Part shown: positions 11,905 through 22,559 of the stretch, in pieces | How the letters are laid out: each line of letters starts with the position of its first letter | Numbering within the stretch: the first letter of the stretch is position 1 | Origin: Pelargonium nanum | Taxonomy: Eukaryota; Streptophyta; Magnoliopsida; Geraniales; Geraniaceae | Reading direction: 5' to 3' | Length of the DNA stretch: 22,787 bases | NCBI GenBank assembly: GCA_036897485.1 | Contig: JAYMTF010001535.1 | Span: 1-22,787 of the forward strand | Notes under the pieces: model-generated | Database searches by the model: none | What the model was told of the DNA's origin: nothing | What the model saw: only the letters and a program-made list of their open reading frames with translations | Position numbers and translations under genes: made by a program

Positions 11905-11914
11905 GGCGGGAAAA
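11905..11914 (-). promoter_or_regulatory. E2F-type site upstream of LIG1
   Basis: The LIG1 strand reads TTTTCCCGCC, matching the E2F consensus TTTSSCGC, about 72-81 bases upstream of the first ATG. E2F sites drive S-phase expression of replication genes, including LIG1 genes. Position and function both fit; binding is not shown here. Confidence 0.65.
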
Positions 11915-12099
11915 AATTGTTCACTTCTGGCTGGTCTGTCAATTTCGCTTAGGGCTCGCCATTTTGGCTTCGGAAAGCACAGTCAAAACCTATTTCCTTC
12001 TGCGGATGCGCACTCTTCGCTTCAAACGAAACGAGTGGGATAACCAATCAAACACCCAAACCCGATCCGCATGAATAATCGAGGGAAGTAGAGCGAGCA

Positions 12100-12560
12100 G
12101 TTCGGGTCATTACATGCGACACGAAATAAATGTGTTTGAGTTAAAAAAATTATCAACCGTGTCGTGTTCCTGTTGAGCCCATAGAACTCGCACGCATGAT
12201 TAATTAATCTTGTCACACGACACGACACGATTAAGGTCCTAAGTCAGATCATAAAATCATATTACCATTTGCAATTTAGCCTCTGTTTTCATTGTTTCTA
12301 TTTGTGAATTTGTTCGTGTTTGGTCGTGCTAAACATTTCAACCCCGGCCCATTCACTTAAACGTGTTATTTGTGTCATGTCAACACGACCCATGTAGTTA
12401 TCGTGTTATACGTGTCATATTTGTGTTTTGTGTCCATAATCGTGTCATATTTGTGTTGAACTATGCAACAAGATTACTAATCGTGTCATATTCGTGTCGG
12501 GTCGTGCAGCACACAAACAATCTTTAGCATGACACGAACATGACACGCACGCACGAATTG
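12100..12560. repeat. CGTGTC/GACACG-rich interspersed repeat, unclassified
   Basis: The block is dense in CGTGTC, CGTGTT and their complements. A CGTGTCATATT(T/C)GTGT unit recurs at 12411-12426, 12441-12457 and 12481-12497, and GACACG strings appear in both orientations near 12118, 12215 and 12528-12550. Similar GACACG-rich blocks are common dispersed repeats in plant genomes. I see no coding sequence, clear terminal repeats or target duplication, so I assign no family. A shorter CGTGT-rich patch at 85-135 may be related. Confidence 0.6.
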
Positions 12561-12884
12561 TCAACATGGAGAGAAGAATGCTATGAGTTACTACTTCTGG
12601 CCCAATAAGAGAATAAGAGAGACCTGGCCCAACAGGTCACCAAGAACCAAGCCACGAGACACGAAGACAATTATCTGTTACATGTTTTTGAAGTTATCCA
12701 AGTTAACGGTTAATAATGATGATTAGGATCCGGCTATTACCGTCAATTCGCTTTCGATTCAGTTTTCAGTTTTCACAGGTCACTGTCTTGAAGTTGTGCA
12801 CCATGTGGCATGTGCTATAGCTTAAACACACTGTGGTACCAAAACCGCACCGGGTCGGCACCACATTTTTCTGAGCCTCCTCCG

Positions 12885-12924
12885 ACACGTGGTAGATCCA
12901 AGTGGACACACAATACGACACGTA
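12885..12924 (+). promoter_or_regulatory. G-box/ABRE-like pair upstream of SOK
   Basis: ACACGTGG at 12885-12892 contains the G-box core CACGTG and matches the ABA-response element. A second ACACGTA lies at 12918-12924. Such pairs are bound by bZIP and bHLH factors. They lie about 0.85-0.9 kb upstream of the SOK ATG and perhaps 150-200 bases upstream of the CT-rich leader. Function is inferred. Confidence 0.45.
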
Positions 12925-13774
12925 GCACACTTTATTTTAAATTTTACCGCTACAAATATAATATGGCGCGGGGGCAAAACCGGAACACCGAACAAATAAA
13001 TGGAAAGGTGATGACATATACAGTACAACTGTACAAGTGAAGTAACATAAGCGAAAAGGCGGAAAATAAAAGCAGATTCACAACACTTTCTCTCTCGGTC
13101 TCGCTCACTTGGCTGTTGTTGGCTTTAAGCTGAGCTCTCTCAGGCAATAAAAACAAACCAGAAAATGAGGTGAGAACTGAGAACGAGAAAGCTTCCACTC
13201 CGTCGTCTTCCTCTCCTGAGTCCTGTCACTCTCATCTCTCTGTTTCTTTCCTTCTCACGCCAAGTTTCCGTTTTTTGCATTCATTTCGGACGTCCACGTC
13301 ATCACCACCACCTTCTCTCTCCACTCTCACACCATTTCTTCTCTTTACTCTTTAGTTCCTTCTTCAACCTCCAAGAAACTCACTGGAAATTTCTCTCTCC
13401 TCTCATCCACATTCCTCTGTTTCTTGATTTTTGATCTCAATGTCAACGTTGATCTTTCACCGCCACCATGTGATTTGGTACCATATATTTCCCCCCCTTT
13501 CTGGTTTTGTTTCGCTGTTGTTCCATTTTAAAACTCCAAGCATCAATTCCACTGACTTTTCAGATCTGGTGTATAGTCAAAATGACAGTCATGATTCGAA
13601 GAACTGATTTGATTATTATTTTAAGAGAATGACACCTTCTGAATAAACAACTTGCTATTTTTTTTATCGGTTTGGTTCTCGCTCACTCGTCTTGTTGATT
13701 TTTCTTTTCAGTTTCGGTTAAGATTTGGGTTTTTGTTTTTTGTTGTTAGGGTTTGATGCGACATTGAAGTAGAA

Positions 13775-16462
13775 ATGGAGGCGAGAATGAAAAAGTACAG
13801 GCAGGTGAGCCCGGAGAGGTCCAAGGTGTGGACAGAGAAGTCGCCCAAGTATCATCAGAACAGGAAAGTGGCTGTGGTTTACTATCTCTGCAGAAATCGC
13901 CACCTCGAGCATCCTCATTTCATGGAGGTTCCTATTTCGTCGCCGGACGGTCTCTACTTGAGAGGTAACGCCAAAGCTCCAATCTTTCTATAGAGTAATT
14001 TCACTGTCAAATTTAGTAGAAAATGAGGTTCTGAATAATTTATGATGATGCAGATGTGACTAACAAGCTTAATGCTCTTAGAGGGAGAGGAATGTCTTCA
14101 TTGTATTCATGGTCCTGCAAGAGGTGAAATTTCAGAAAATACTTTCACTATTTGAAACTATGTTTGGTTAATCAAAATTTGAAGGTGTTGAGCAAGAAAA
14201 GTTAAACCAAACTGCTCTTTTTCATTAGTTGAATCATGTAATTCCAAGTTGAACCAGGCTACTTCTGTGATTTTCTTCTTGAACTTGTCTCATATATCAA
14301 ATATTTGTTTTTTGTTCATTAAATGTTGCAGAAGCTATAAGAATGGGTTTGTTTGGCATGATCTTTGTGAAGATGATTTGATTCTTCCTGCTCATGGAAA
14401 TGAATACGTTCTCAAGGGTTCAGAGCTCTTTGAAGATTCCAATTCAGGTAACATAACACTGATTCCACTTTCTATCTGGTTCGGTTGCCCGGATTCTGTA
14501 TGTTGAAAGTATCAATATCATTTGTTGGCTCCCTAAGAGATAAAAAAACTTCAGTTGTGTAAACACTACAAAACTTGTCTATTTTGAGCTTCTTCAAATA
14601 AAAACCCTTAAAGAATGAATATTTTGTTTGCAGATCATCTCAGTCCAGCAGGAAATAATAAATTGAAGAATTTAAAACAATTACCAGAACCAGCATCTTC
14701 CAGAAGCAATGATGATTCTTCCTCTTCTTCAAGTATGAATGGTAAGGAGACCAAGCATTCTGAAGGTGACTTCTCTCCTCCGGCCCAATGTCCAAGTTCC
14801 TCTGATGTGTCTCCAGAGTCCAGAGTAGGAAAAAGTTCTTCAGCTGGTTCTCTCAGCTTGACAGAGTACAAAATTTATAAGAATGATGGTTTAGCTGATG
14901 CTTCGACACAAACCGAGGAAATTGTTAGTCGATCTAAAACCCGAGAAACTTGTACAAGGGGGGTTTCAACGGATGACGTGTCCGTAGAACCTGAAAGTAG
15001 TGAAAATTATCAGAGCGTTGTTCCACTTGTAAAAGAGAATTCTGAGATTTGTAGGGATGCAATTTCCCCTCCTCCACCTTCCTCCAGTGCATCTTCTTCA
15101 TGTGGGAAAACTGAGACATTAGAATCTCTTATTAGAGCTGATGCAAGTAGGATCAATAGCTTCAGGATACTTGAAGAGGGGGATGTTCGAATGACGCCCA
15201 ATGCAAAGCTGAAGGCTACAAATGTGTTAATGCAGTTGATCTCTTGCGGGTCAATATCAGTTAAAGACCACAGTTTTGGCCTCATTCCAACCTACAAGCC
15301 GAGCTTCTCCCATTCTAAATATCAATCCCCTTTGTTTTCTACTTCGGTAATGCTAGGAGAGCTTGATTGCTTGTTAGAAAAACCAAGGATGATGGGCCTG
15401 AGATTGGAAGACAAAGAATATTTTAGTGGGAGTTTAATTGAGACCAAAATGCTTAAGCAAGAAGGAGATGGAGCCGCTGCTCGTGCACTGAAGCGTTCTT
15501 CTTCATACAATGCTGACAGGTAGGTTTATTTGAACCATTGTAACTTTAGGTTTTGGACTTAGTTTGCAATATTTGCTCCATATTCTTCTTCTTTCAGTTA
15601 TGGTACTCCTCGCAAGTGTGAAGGATATCAATTCTTTTTCGTTGTTTACATAAAAGTGGTTTATTGCCTCATAGATTAAGTTTTTGGATTTGGAATCATT
15701 CTAACAGTTAAAAGTGTCATTTCTGGACCTTATCTTAGAATACTGTCAATTGTTTCCCCCTTCATGCATTATGTAAAATGAATGGATGAGTTGTGAGATT
15801 AGGAATATCAATCACTTGATTCCTTGTGAGAGGTGTGTAATTCTATGGTTCAAGTAGTATTACAATTGGCTGTAATGCTGGAATTAAGTGTATGTGGATG
15901 CCTTAATCAAGTGCAAAATGCCTACCTCTCAAGGATGCTAGATGGTTTCAATTTTCCTTTTTCTTTGGAAAATATTCTACTCAGCAATTGCGGAGGTATG
16001 TAGATGTAGTAGTGGTTGTTTTGATATGTAGAAGTAGAATGGGGTTAATGGATTTTTGGAGGTTTTGCTAGTTATGTCTTATCCATCTTGATAGGATATG
16101 GTGAGATTATTGATGTTTCTTCTTTTGCAGTTCTAAATAGTTCACCGTCAAAGTATGATGTGATGTGTAATTGCAGGTCTAGCAAGCAATTGGATTCAAC
16201 CGATGAGGAAAAAGAGAAGTCGGTCTCTGGAAGGTCAAAATGCATACCTCGGTCAATCAGGGCTTCCCTGATCAAGCATCCACAAAGCGAATCTATGAGA
16301 TCCCCTGTTTCTGTAAGACCAAGAAATTCTTCTGATGGAGTTGATGACTCACAAATTGGAACTCCTAGGATGACAGAACCTTGCTCTGGGAGGAAGCTGT
16401 CAAAGATGCTAGATTCATTCAGAGAAGACAAGGATGAGGTGATCAAGATCGAAGAAAGTTAA
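13775..16462 (+). CDS. SOK: SOSEKI (DUF966) polarity protein
   Basis: SOSEKI proteins sit at cell edges or corners and help set polarity and division plane; they polymerise through an N-terminal DIX-like domain. Exons 13775-13964, 14054-14123, 14332-14447, 14634-15519 and 16177-16462 have GT-AG junctions and closing phases and give 515 aa. The DIX-like domain is residues 31-122 (KVAVVYYLCRNRHLEHPHF, then LYSWSCKRSYKNGFVWHDL and NEYVLKGSELF). The rest is largely disordered and serine-rich, with family blocks: DASTQTEE, RADASRINSFRILEEG, NVLMQLISCGSISVKDH, GELDCLLEKPRMMGLRLEDK and ALKRSSSYNADR. The tail is basic and serine-rich. There is no membrane segment, so edge attachment must be peripheral. 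I cannot assign it to a particular Arabidopsis SOK paralogue. A stronger-looking acceptor 46 bases upstream of exon 5 would truncate the protein. Confidence 0.95.
16121..16176 (+). promoter_or_regulatory. SOK: Competing 3' splice sites before SOK exon 5
   Basis: Two acceptors lie 46 bases apart, with AG ending at 16130 (after a run of T and C) and at 16176 (weak pyrimidine tract). Only the second keeps the frame into the conserved tail. The first gives Ser-Ser-Lys and then a stop. Confidence 0.6.
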
Positions 16463-19226
16463 GTTTCGACTCCTCCCTTCAACGATCATTATGTTGTTTT
16501 ATATCTTTGATAATTTTGGGCTAAGTAGTAGTTTCTTTTCATACCTACAGGCTTGCTTCAGGAGCTCGGGTTATAATCCAATCCAAAGGACCTTGCAACA
16601 GTGCCACCGGGAACTGTTAGAACATTTTGGAGGTTGAGCATTGGGTACCATTTGGTAAAAGCTTAGTTTGAATTTCAAATGATGGAAACTTTTTTGGAGG
16701 GAGTCCATGAGATGAATATGATCTGTGTAAATCTCTATAAAGTGAAGAGAAAGGCACAGATAATATCACTCATTTGGGAAAAAAGAGTGGTGAGGGGTGG
16801 TGGGAGGTCAGGTCCTGTCTTCCTAGTGGACCTTGAGTTAGGGTTTTGGGTCTGAGCTCAGCTTTCTTAAATGGGACTGACTGTACCTTCTCTCTTGTAA
16901 CTTGAGTTACTGAATTATATTTTAACATGGTTCTCTCAGAACAGCTGCTGTCTCTCTCTCTTTTCCTTACTTTAATCATCCATTGCTCAAAGGGTGTAAT
17001 TTTTGTATACATTGTTTACCATGAGTGAGCCTTGGAATTGCAATGAATAGAATAGTTGGCTTCATTGGATTCTAAGCAGGAGGGTGGAAAGGCCTAGTTG
17101 ACTCTCCTTCATCATTAGCAACACTCACTGCTTATAAAATTAAAGTCAAAAGACTAAAAACAGGGTATTTGGTTATGTGTTGTGGCTCACTGTCCCACTC
17201 CACAAATGTTTTCTTGATGCTGATTTGATTTTTGAATATAATTTGTGTTTTCTTAAAAGTTAGTCTTAAATATGAGGTATTTTAAGCAGGTTCGCGATCA
17301 ACTCGAGAGTAACACTCATACCACACTTAAATTAATCTTCATTTGAGTCGAAAAGGTCACACATTGGTCTAATTCCCATTCGAGCAAGAAAGAACTACAA
17401 TACTGCAAATCTCTTCATATTTTTATATTTTAACACATTATATTCTCCGAGACTAAAAGTCGAGAGTTCAAATTAAGTTGAAACCACAAACGATTGGCGG
17501 TAAAGTTTGGTACGGTCTTTTTTATTGTAATAAGAGTTAGGCATGACATGGGGCTGATCTATTCACTCACGTGTGAGACAGCATTTCAGTGTTTTCATTG
17601 CTCAGAATTTAAAAACATGTAAGAGAGAAGCAGAGATGAGGTGTGAGAAGGCTTTGCTTTGTTTGGTTTTGTAAAATTGTGCAACAATGGTGGGTTATGT
17701 TGCTGTTTTGTCAGGTGCAAACAGAGGAAGCATTGAAGACCGAGAAATCTTGGACAGAGTCGCAAAACAGACAAACTAGTCCGGAAAAGCACAATGAAAA
17801 TAAACTAAGCATTCCTGGTTTTCAAGTCAAGTCCTATAATTTATTTAACTCTTGAAGCAAACCAGTTTCAACTTTCAAGCAGTTTAGCTCGCTAATTCTT
17901 GCATTCTTCTACCATTATAATAATTCAGAAGATGATGATCGCCAAGAAAATTTGAAAAAACACAGACAAACAATTGTGATGTATACAAAATTAATATTTA
18001 GCAACATTCTTGGCATGTACTTTACACTTAATTTATTGGACTTAGCTAAATTGAAAACTCTTGTAGGATGGAACTCCACATCACAAACATTCACACCATT
18101 AAATAAAACTCGGGTGAAGTTTGAATTTCATATGGAGTTGAGGATAAGTATATATACCACGACGATACTCTAACAATGTAAGCAAGATATAGTATTTTTA
18201 GAGAATCTAAATAAAATGAAAATATTTGGTTGATGATGATGTCGTATGGCTTATGGTGGTGCCATTTGCATCAATATGAAGTTATAATGAGTTGATATCA
18301 TATTATGAAGGTGACATGATAACATAACAGTGTGTGCTTTGATGAGGTGCCAATAACATCATTGTGCCAATACGACGTTAGTACCATTGTCCAAGAGATT
18401 TTTGAGTTAAAAATCCGAGAGGAGTACTGTAATCCTGCAACACCGAACGAGTCCCAAATCGAATTTGAGAAGCGTCGTAGATTGAACATGACTGTCAATT
18501 TAACACTTAACTTTGTGTTATAACAGATGGAATACATTAATTATATATCTGAATAGTCTCATATTAAAAAAAAAAACTACTACTAAAACAAACCCATGCA
18601 AAGATGTTGACTAGATTAGCTGAGCAAAGATAATTTACAATAACTTTGACTAGTATTCCTCTGTCACTGCTTTAAAACATGTAAAGTATAAACAATGGAC
18701 AAACGTTAGAGTATTTATTTAATTGTGCAACTTGTTCTGTCTAATTGTGATTTTTTTTGTCTCCTACAGAACAAGGTTGGGGGCGGCTGACCATTTGGGT
18801 TCTTGTTTGGACTTGGTTGTGCTGACAAAAACCATTGCTCTCCACTGTTAATTCTTTATTCTAATGCCTTAATAAAATAGCTAGAAACCAGACACACATA
18901 TTGGCAATGCTCATCAATTATGGAATTGTTTATCCTTTGCTTCTGAGGTTTCACATTCACAAACTCATTGAGAAAAACCAGGAACTGTGAGTGAAGAAGA
19001 TGTACTGCATTATCTCTGGATTTATATATATACAGAGGAACTGAGAATACAACCCTTTAGCCTGGCCTGACCTTGTTCATGAGCTACTTAAATTGATGGC
19101 ATCAACTCGAAACTCAAATTGCTTTCTTTCCAGTTTCCACTGCTCGGTCTCAGGGTTTGATGACTGAATCTGGATGCCACTTTGAGGTAAAGAATGGTTA
19201 GGTTATGTTCAAATTCTTATGATCTG
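16463..19226. other. Convergent intergenic region with 3' UTRs of SOK and CHYR1
   Basis: The first 500 or so bases probably hold the SOK 3' UTR, with an AATGAATAGAATAG-like string near 17041, and the last 150 or so hold the CHYR1 3' UTR. Between them the DNA is AT-rich with scattered short frames of 60-80 codons that resemble no family I know. A CACGTG core lies at 17568-17573. Around 17280-17520 there are short self-complementary strings (for example GACTAAAAGTC), which may be an old repeat but show no clear ends. I see no tRNA or other RNA gene. Confidence 0.55.
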
Positions 19227-21664
19227 TCATCTGATCACCTCAGTGGAGCATGATGCGGCAGGGCCTCCTTGTGTCTGCCTTGTATTGTAGGAGTTGCAGC
19301 TTTGACATTTGAGCGCCACGACGTGGAATTGGACATTGGATTGTGCTCCACAATCATTGCACAGGATCCACACCTAAGCATACACAATACTCCAAGTATT
19401 AAGAATCATGAATAAGATTGGTGGCTGGTGGTGATCAGAATATACAAGTATCATTGTTCACTTACCATCTTGTTTTGGTATGTTTCGGGCATTGGAGTTG
19501 AGGCAATCTGGTAAGTAAAGAGTTTCATATCAAAAGTACAATGAGTTAGGATGCGAGTGAAGGTTGAAGCATATGATCAGTACAAAACAAGTAGATTTTT
19601 AGCTGAGGAAAGGGAAAAAAACAATGACTAGACTCGTACCTCTTGATCAATCTTTTCCCATAGCTTACTCATATCACAAATGGACTTGGAGCAAACAGGG
19701 CAAGAGTACCGATAATGTTGCTCCATCTCTTTCAGGCAATCCAAATGGATAGTGTGTCCACAAGGTAAAACGGTTATGTCTTTCATTGAATCAAATATAA
19801 ACTGCAGAATCACATGCAACAGAGAATCACACAATGAGTTAAAAACAATTTCCCAGAATTTTCTTTGCAACAAATATATTAGTTGATTACAAGGATTTAT
19901 TTTTACCTCAAAACAAACAGGGCAATTGTGATGCATAGCTCGTTCTATACAACAATGTGCATCCTTCATTGATTTGGAATAGCAACATCCTGAAATGGCA
20001 TAAGCAGAATCTCCAAAAATCAGTTAATGTGAAATAATGCGGAGAACAAACATAATAATGCATATAGTAATGTTCAATTAATAGACGTTGTTCCAATATC
20101 TCACTTACCACATTTGTCACAGTGGAAGAAATTTTCCTCGCCTCCAGTTCTGCAAAAACGACGATAAGTATGTTGTTAACAAACTATTTATATGGTGACT
20201 GATTCAGGATTGCCAATGAGAATACCCAAATATGTCAATATAAAGGAATAATCATATTTCTCATCCAAGAATCGTCAAAAGAATTAAGAATTCAGTAAAT
20301 AAGTGAACAATAATTGTAGTACATTTGGCTTATACATGCTATCAACAAAAGGCATTACAAATTGTACCTGCAGATTCCACATTGATCACAATGGTATTGA
20401 TTCTTTGAAACCTGAAAACCACAATCGTTACGATTTATAAGCAATCAGAAAGATTTCAAATTGAAGTTACAAGGGATTGCACATAATAAGAAGGGTACTA
20501 GAAAGTTACATCATCATCGAAGAATTTGCATTTTGAGCAAAAGTACTTCCCCATGCATACCCCACAGTTTATGCAATTCTGTTGAACCTGATGGTCAAAT
20601 AAAAACAACAAGGAAGATCAATATGATTTATGAATTATTCTCGAATCTTACTTCTTTTGTCAAAAATTGATATTCTAAACACATCAATTAGAATACTCAC
20701 GTCTTGTTCAGTGTTACAAAGGGAGCAGATAACCTGCAGGTCAAGCAAAATACAAATGTAGAAATCTATCAGAAATAAGTATAACATGACAAACACAATC
20801 AAATGTGAACCACACCTTTGGAAGCCATCAGAGGGACAAAACATTAGTTACCATAGAAAATATAATTCTTATCTTGAAGAACTGACAAAATAATGCGAGT
20901 ATTTTTCCTTAAGATTGAAATCAGTTGGTAGCAAATCATTACCATTACCATTACCACAAACATCAAACATTATCCGCTAAATAATGCAGTTATAGAATTA
21001 GGATAGCGTGAAATTTACTCATTATTTTAATGTTAGAGTCTGGCATTCTAAATATCCGAAGAAAGAAAAATGCATAAGTTTATGTGCATCGTATCGCCCT
21101 AAAATGAAATTTGTGATTTTCCAATTGAACATATCAATGCGGAGAATACTTAAATCAACCGGAAACAAAGAGCCTCAGTTCAATGAAAAAATCATAGCAA
21201 AGTGACTTACTTTGGTAACATCGTGACGTGGAACATCATGCCGATCAAGAGCATTGGTTTCCAGTGAGTTCTGCTCATAACAAAGTTCATAAAAAATGAT
21301 TCAATCCGCCAGTTTTGAACCCCAAAAGTAACACCATCAAATTCATAGGCAATCAATTTGCATAGAGTTCAATTAAATAATCATACCTTTGCTTCGTTAT
21401 GGCAATGCCTGCAATCAAAAACCTCATTGCAACAAGGTGCTCTAATCTTGCATCTCCTTCTATAATGTGAGCACCTAGACACCAGAATGAAGAAAAATAA
21501 AAACAAATTTAACATTTCATAATCTAACAAAACCAATGACAATGATTCAATTGAATAATGAAAACATACCCATAATTCACAGACCCACAATCCACCATTG
21601 ATGCTTCTTTATCAAATGATTCTGACCGCTTGCAACACAGTTGTGCTTCTAATACACCTTCCAT
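19227..21664 (-). CDS. CHYR1: CHY/CTCHY/RING zinc-finger E3 ubiquitin ligase
   Basis: Likely E3 ubiquitin ligase. Coding exons, 5' to 3': 21664-21570, 21474-21387, 21270-21211, 20733-20701, 20587-20510, 20411-20368, 20149-20109, 19989-19907, 19801-19640, 19507-19466, 19373-19227; all introns are GT-AG and the total is 290 aa. A CHY zinc finger runs from about 32 to 116 ([20 protein letters not shown], then [26 protein letters not shown]). A CTCHY finger covers about 123-168 ([20 protein letters not shown]). A C3H2C3 RING spans 169-211 ([17 protein letters not shown]) and supplies E2 binding. A zinc-ribbon-like tail ([20 protein letters not shown]) follows at about 244-275. All expected Cys/His ligands appear present. 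In Arabidopsis, CHYR1/RZPF34 acts in ABA and drought responses and MIEL1 degrades MYB factors. The CHYR1 choice over MIEL1 rests on overall resemblance and on the DUF1635 neighbour, so it is less sure than the family. Confidence 0.94.
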
Positions 21665-21684
21665 TTTCTCTATTTCTTCTTTAT

Positions 21685-21975
21685 CTGAACCCAGAAAAAC
21701 ATTTGCAATGTTCTAATTTCACAATAACAGAGTACAAACTGATAGTCTGCTACAACCCAAATAATGTAACAAAATGAAATTTTTTTATGAACCCAAATCT
21801 GTGATTCTTTTCAAAACCCCAATATTGTGCTTCAATTTTTCAAGACAAGGATTGTTAAGAGAACGAACCCAAGTTATACTGAAGCAGCAAGATCTATAAT
21901 CGGAAACTAATCATCGGATTTATATGGCTAAAAACGGAAAGTACAACTGGTTCGTCTCGACAGCGCATAGCTTAC
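21685..21975 (-). other. Probable 5' UTR intron of the CHYR1-type gene
   Basis: On the gene strand, TTAAG/GTAAGC at 21976/21975 is a strong donor and TGGGTTCAG ending at 21685 is an acceptor. Splicing leaves a short exon segment reaching the ATG at 21664 and a leader exon upstream of 21976. Leader introns often raise expression in plants. This is inferred from signals only. Confidence 0.5.
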
Positions 21976-22559
21976 CTTAAAATTGAAACACGTTTCGAGA
22001 TACGCTGGAACGGAAATGGATAAGGTTGAAACGTACGGATCTTGTAGTATTCAAAATATTTCCTTTCTCGTCACACTCACACAAACAGTAATTGTATTTG
22101 CAGAAACGCGAAAGAAATGAGTTGGGACCGAGTTGACTCGAAAACCCAATCAACGCGTCATGGTTTTATACTGAATGGCGGGAACAACTGAAATTACAGT
22201 CAAGGGCTTGTCTGTCTCGGTCTTCAGCTCCGGATTGGACGATTGGCTCTGTTAAGCCTATCTACACTCGGGGATATTTTGGGAAGGCGGTTTTGGCAAT
22301 TTCAGGAACCCACGCGCTGCCCAGCGTTAGTGCAATACACTCTCCAAGTAATTTTCACTTCATTTGAGAGAGTAATTTCACGCGCCGTATGGGGCATCAT
22401 GAAATGTTCAATCTTTGGCAAAAAAACCGCCATATAATGAGAAACATGTGGCGCCGCCTGGGGCTGTCACCGTTTAAGGCGAGATATTTTTAAGACAAAT
22501 CACCAAAAGTGGATAAGATCTGACTCTTTGCTGACGAGGCAAGGGGCCCGAATGAGTTA
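21976..22559. other. Upstream region of the CHYR1-type gene
   Basis: No gene is supported. The stretch nearest 21976 is probably the untranslated first exon and core promoter. It holds three ACGCG(T/C) motifs (22153-22158, 22312-22317, 22380-22385) that fit the CAMTA core VCGCGB. It also holds an E2F-like GGCGGGAA at 22177-22184 with one mismatch to the full consensus. The region is richer in GC than the surrounding spacer. Confidence 0.45.

Larger units (their letters stand above)
11915..13774. other. Divergent promoter gap between LIG1 and SOK
   Basis: No protein gene is supported here. The left part is the LIG1 promoter. The middle (about 12100-12560) is a CGTGTC-rich repeat. The right part is the SOK promoter and 5' leader: G-box/ABRE-like sites at 12885-12924, then strongly CT-rich DNA at about 13080-13450, typical of a plant 5' UTR. 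The leader may contain an intron, with a candidate donor near 13478 and a candidate acceptor ending near 13750. It carries several upstream ATGs, including ATG-AGG-TGA near 13164 and a frame of about 55 codons from 13440, which such an intron would mostly remove. Confidence 0.55.

Noticed and set aside
12411-12550. Repeated CGTGTC units as a CRISPR-like array
   Set aside because: The units are irregular in spacing and sequence, lie in a plant nuclear context, and have no leader or associated genes.
16072-16446. 124-codon open frame on the - strand
   Set aside because: Antisense to SOK exon 5 and its preceding intron; the + strand exon is clearly the real one.
18298-18537. Overlapping open frames of 60-80 codons on both strands
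   Set aside because: No match to a family I know, and no start context or splice signals that extend them.
22243-22437. 64-codon open frame on the + strand
   Set aside because: Short, with no domain and no splice partners, in the promoter side of the CHYR1-type gene.
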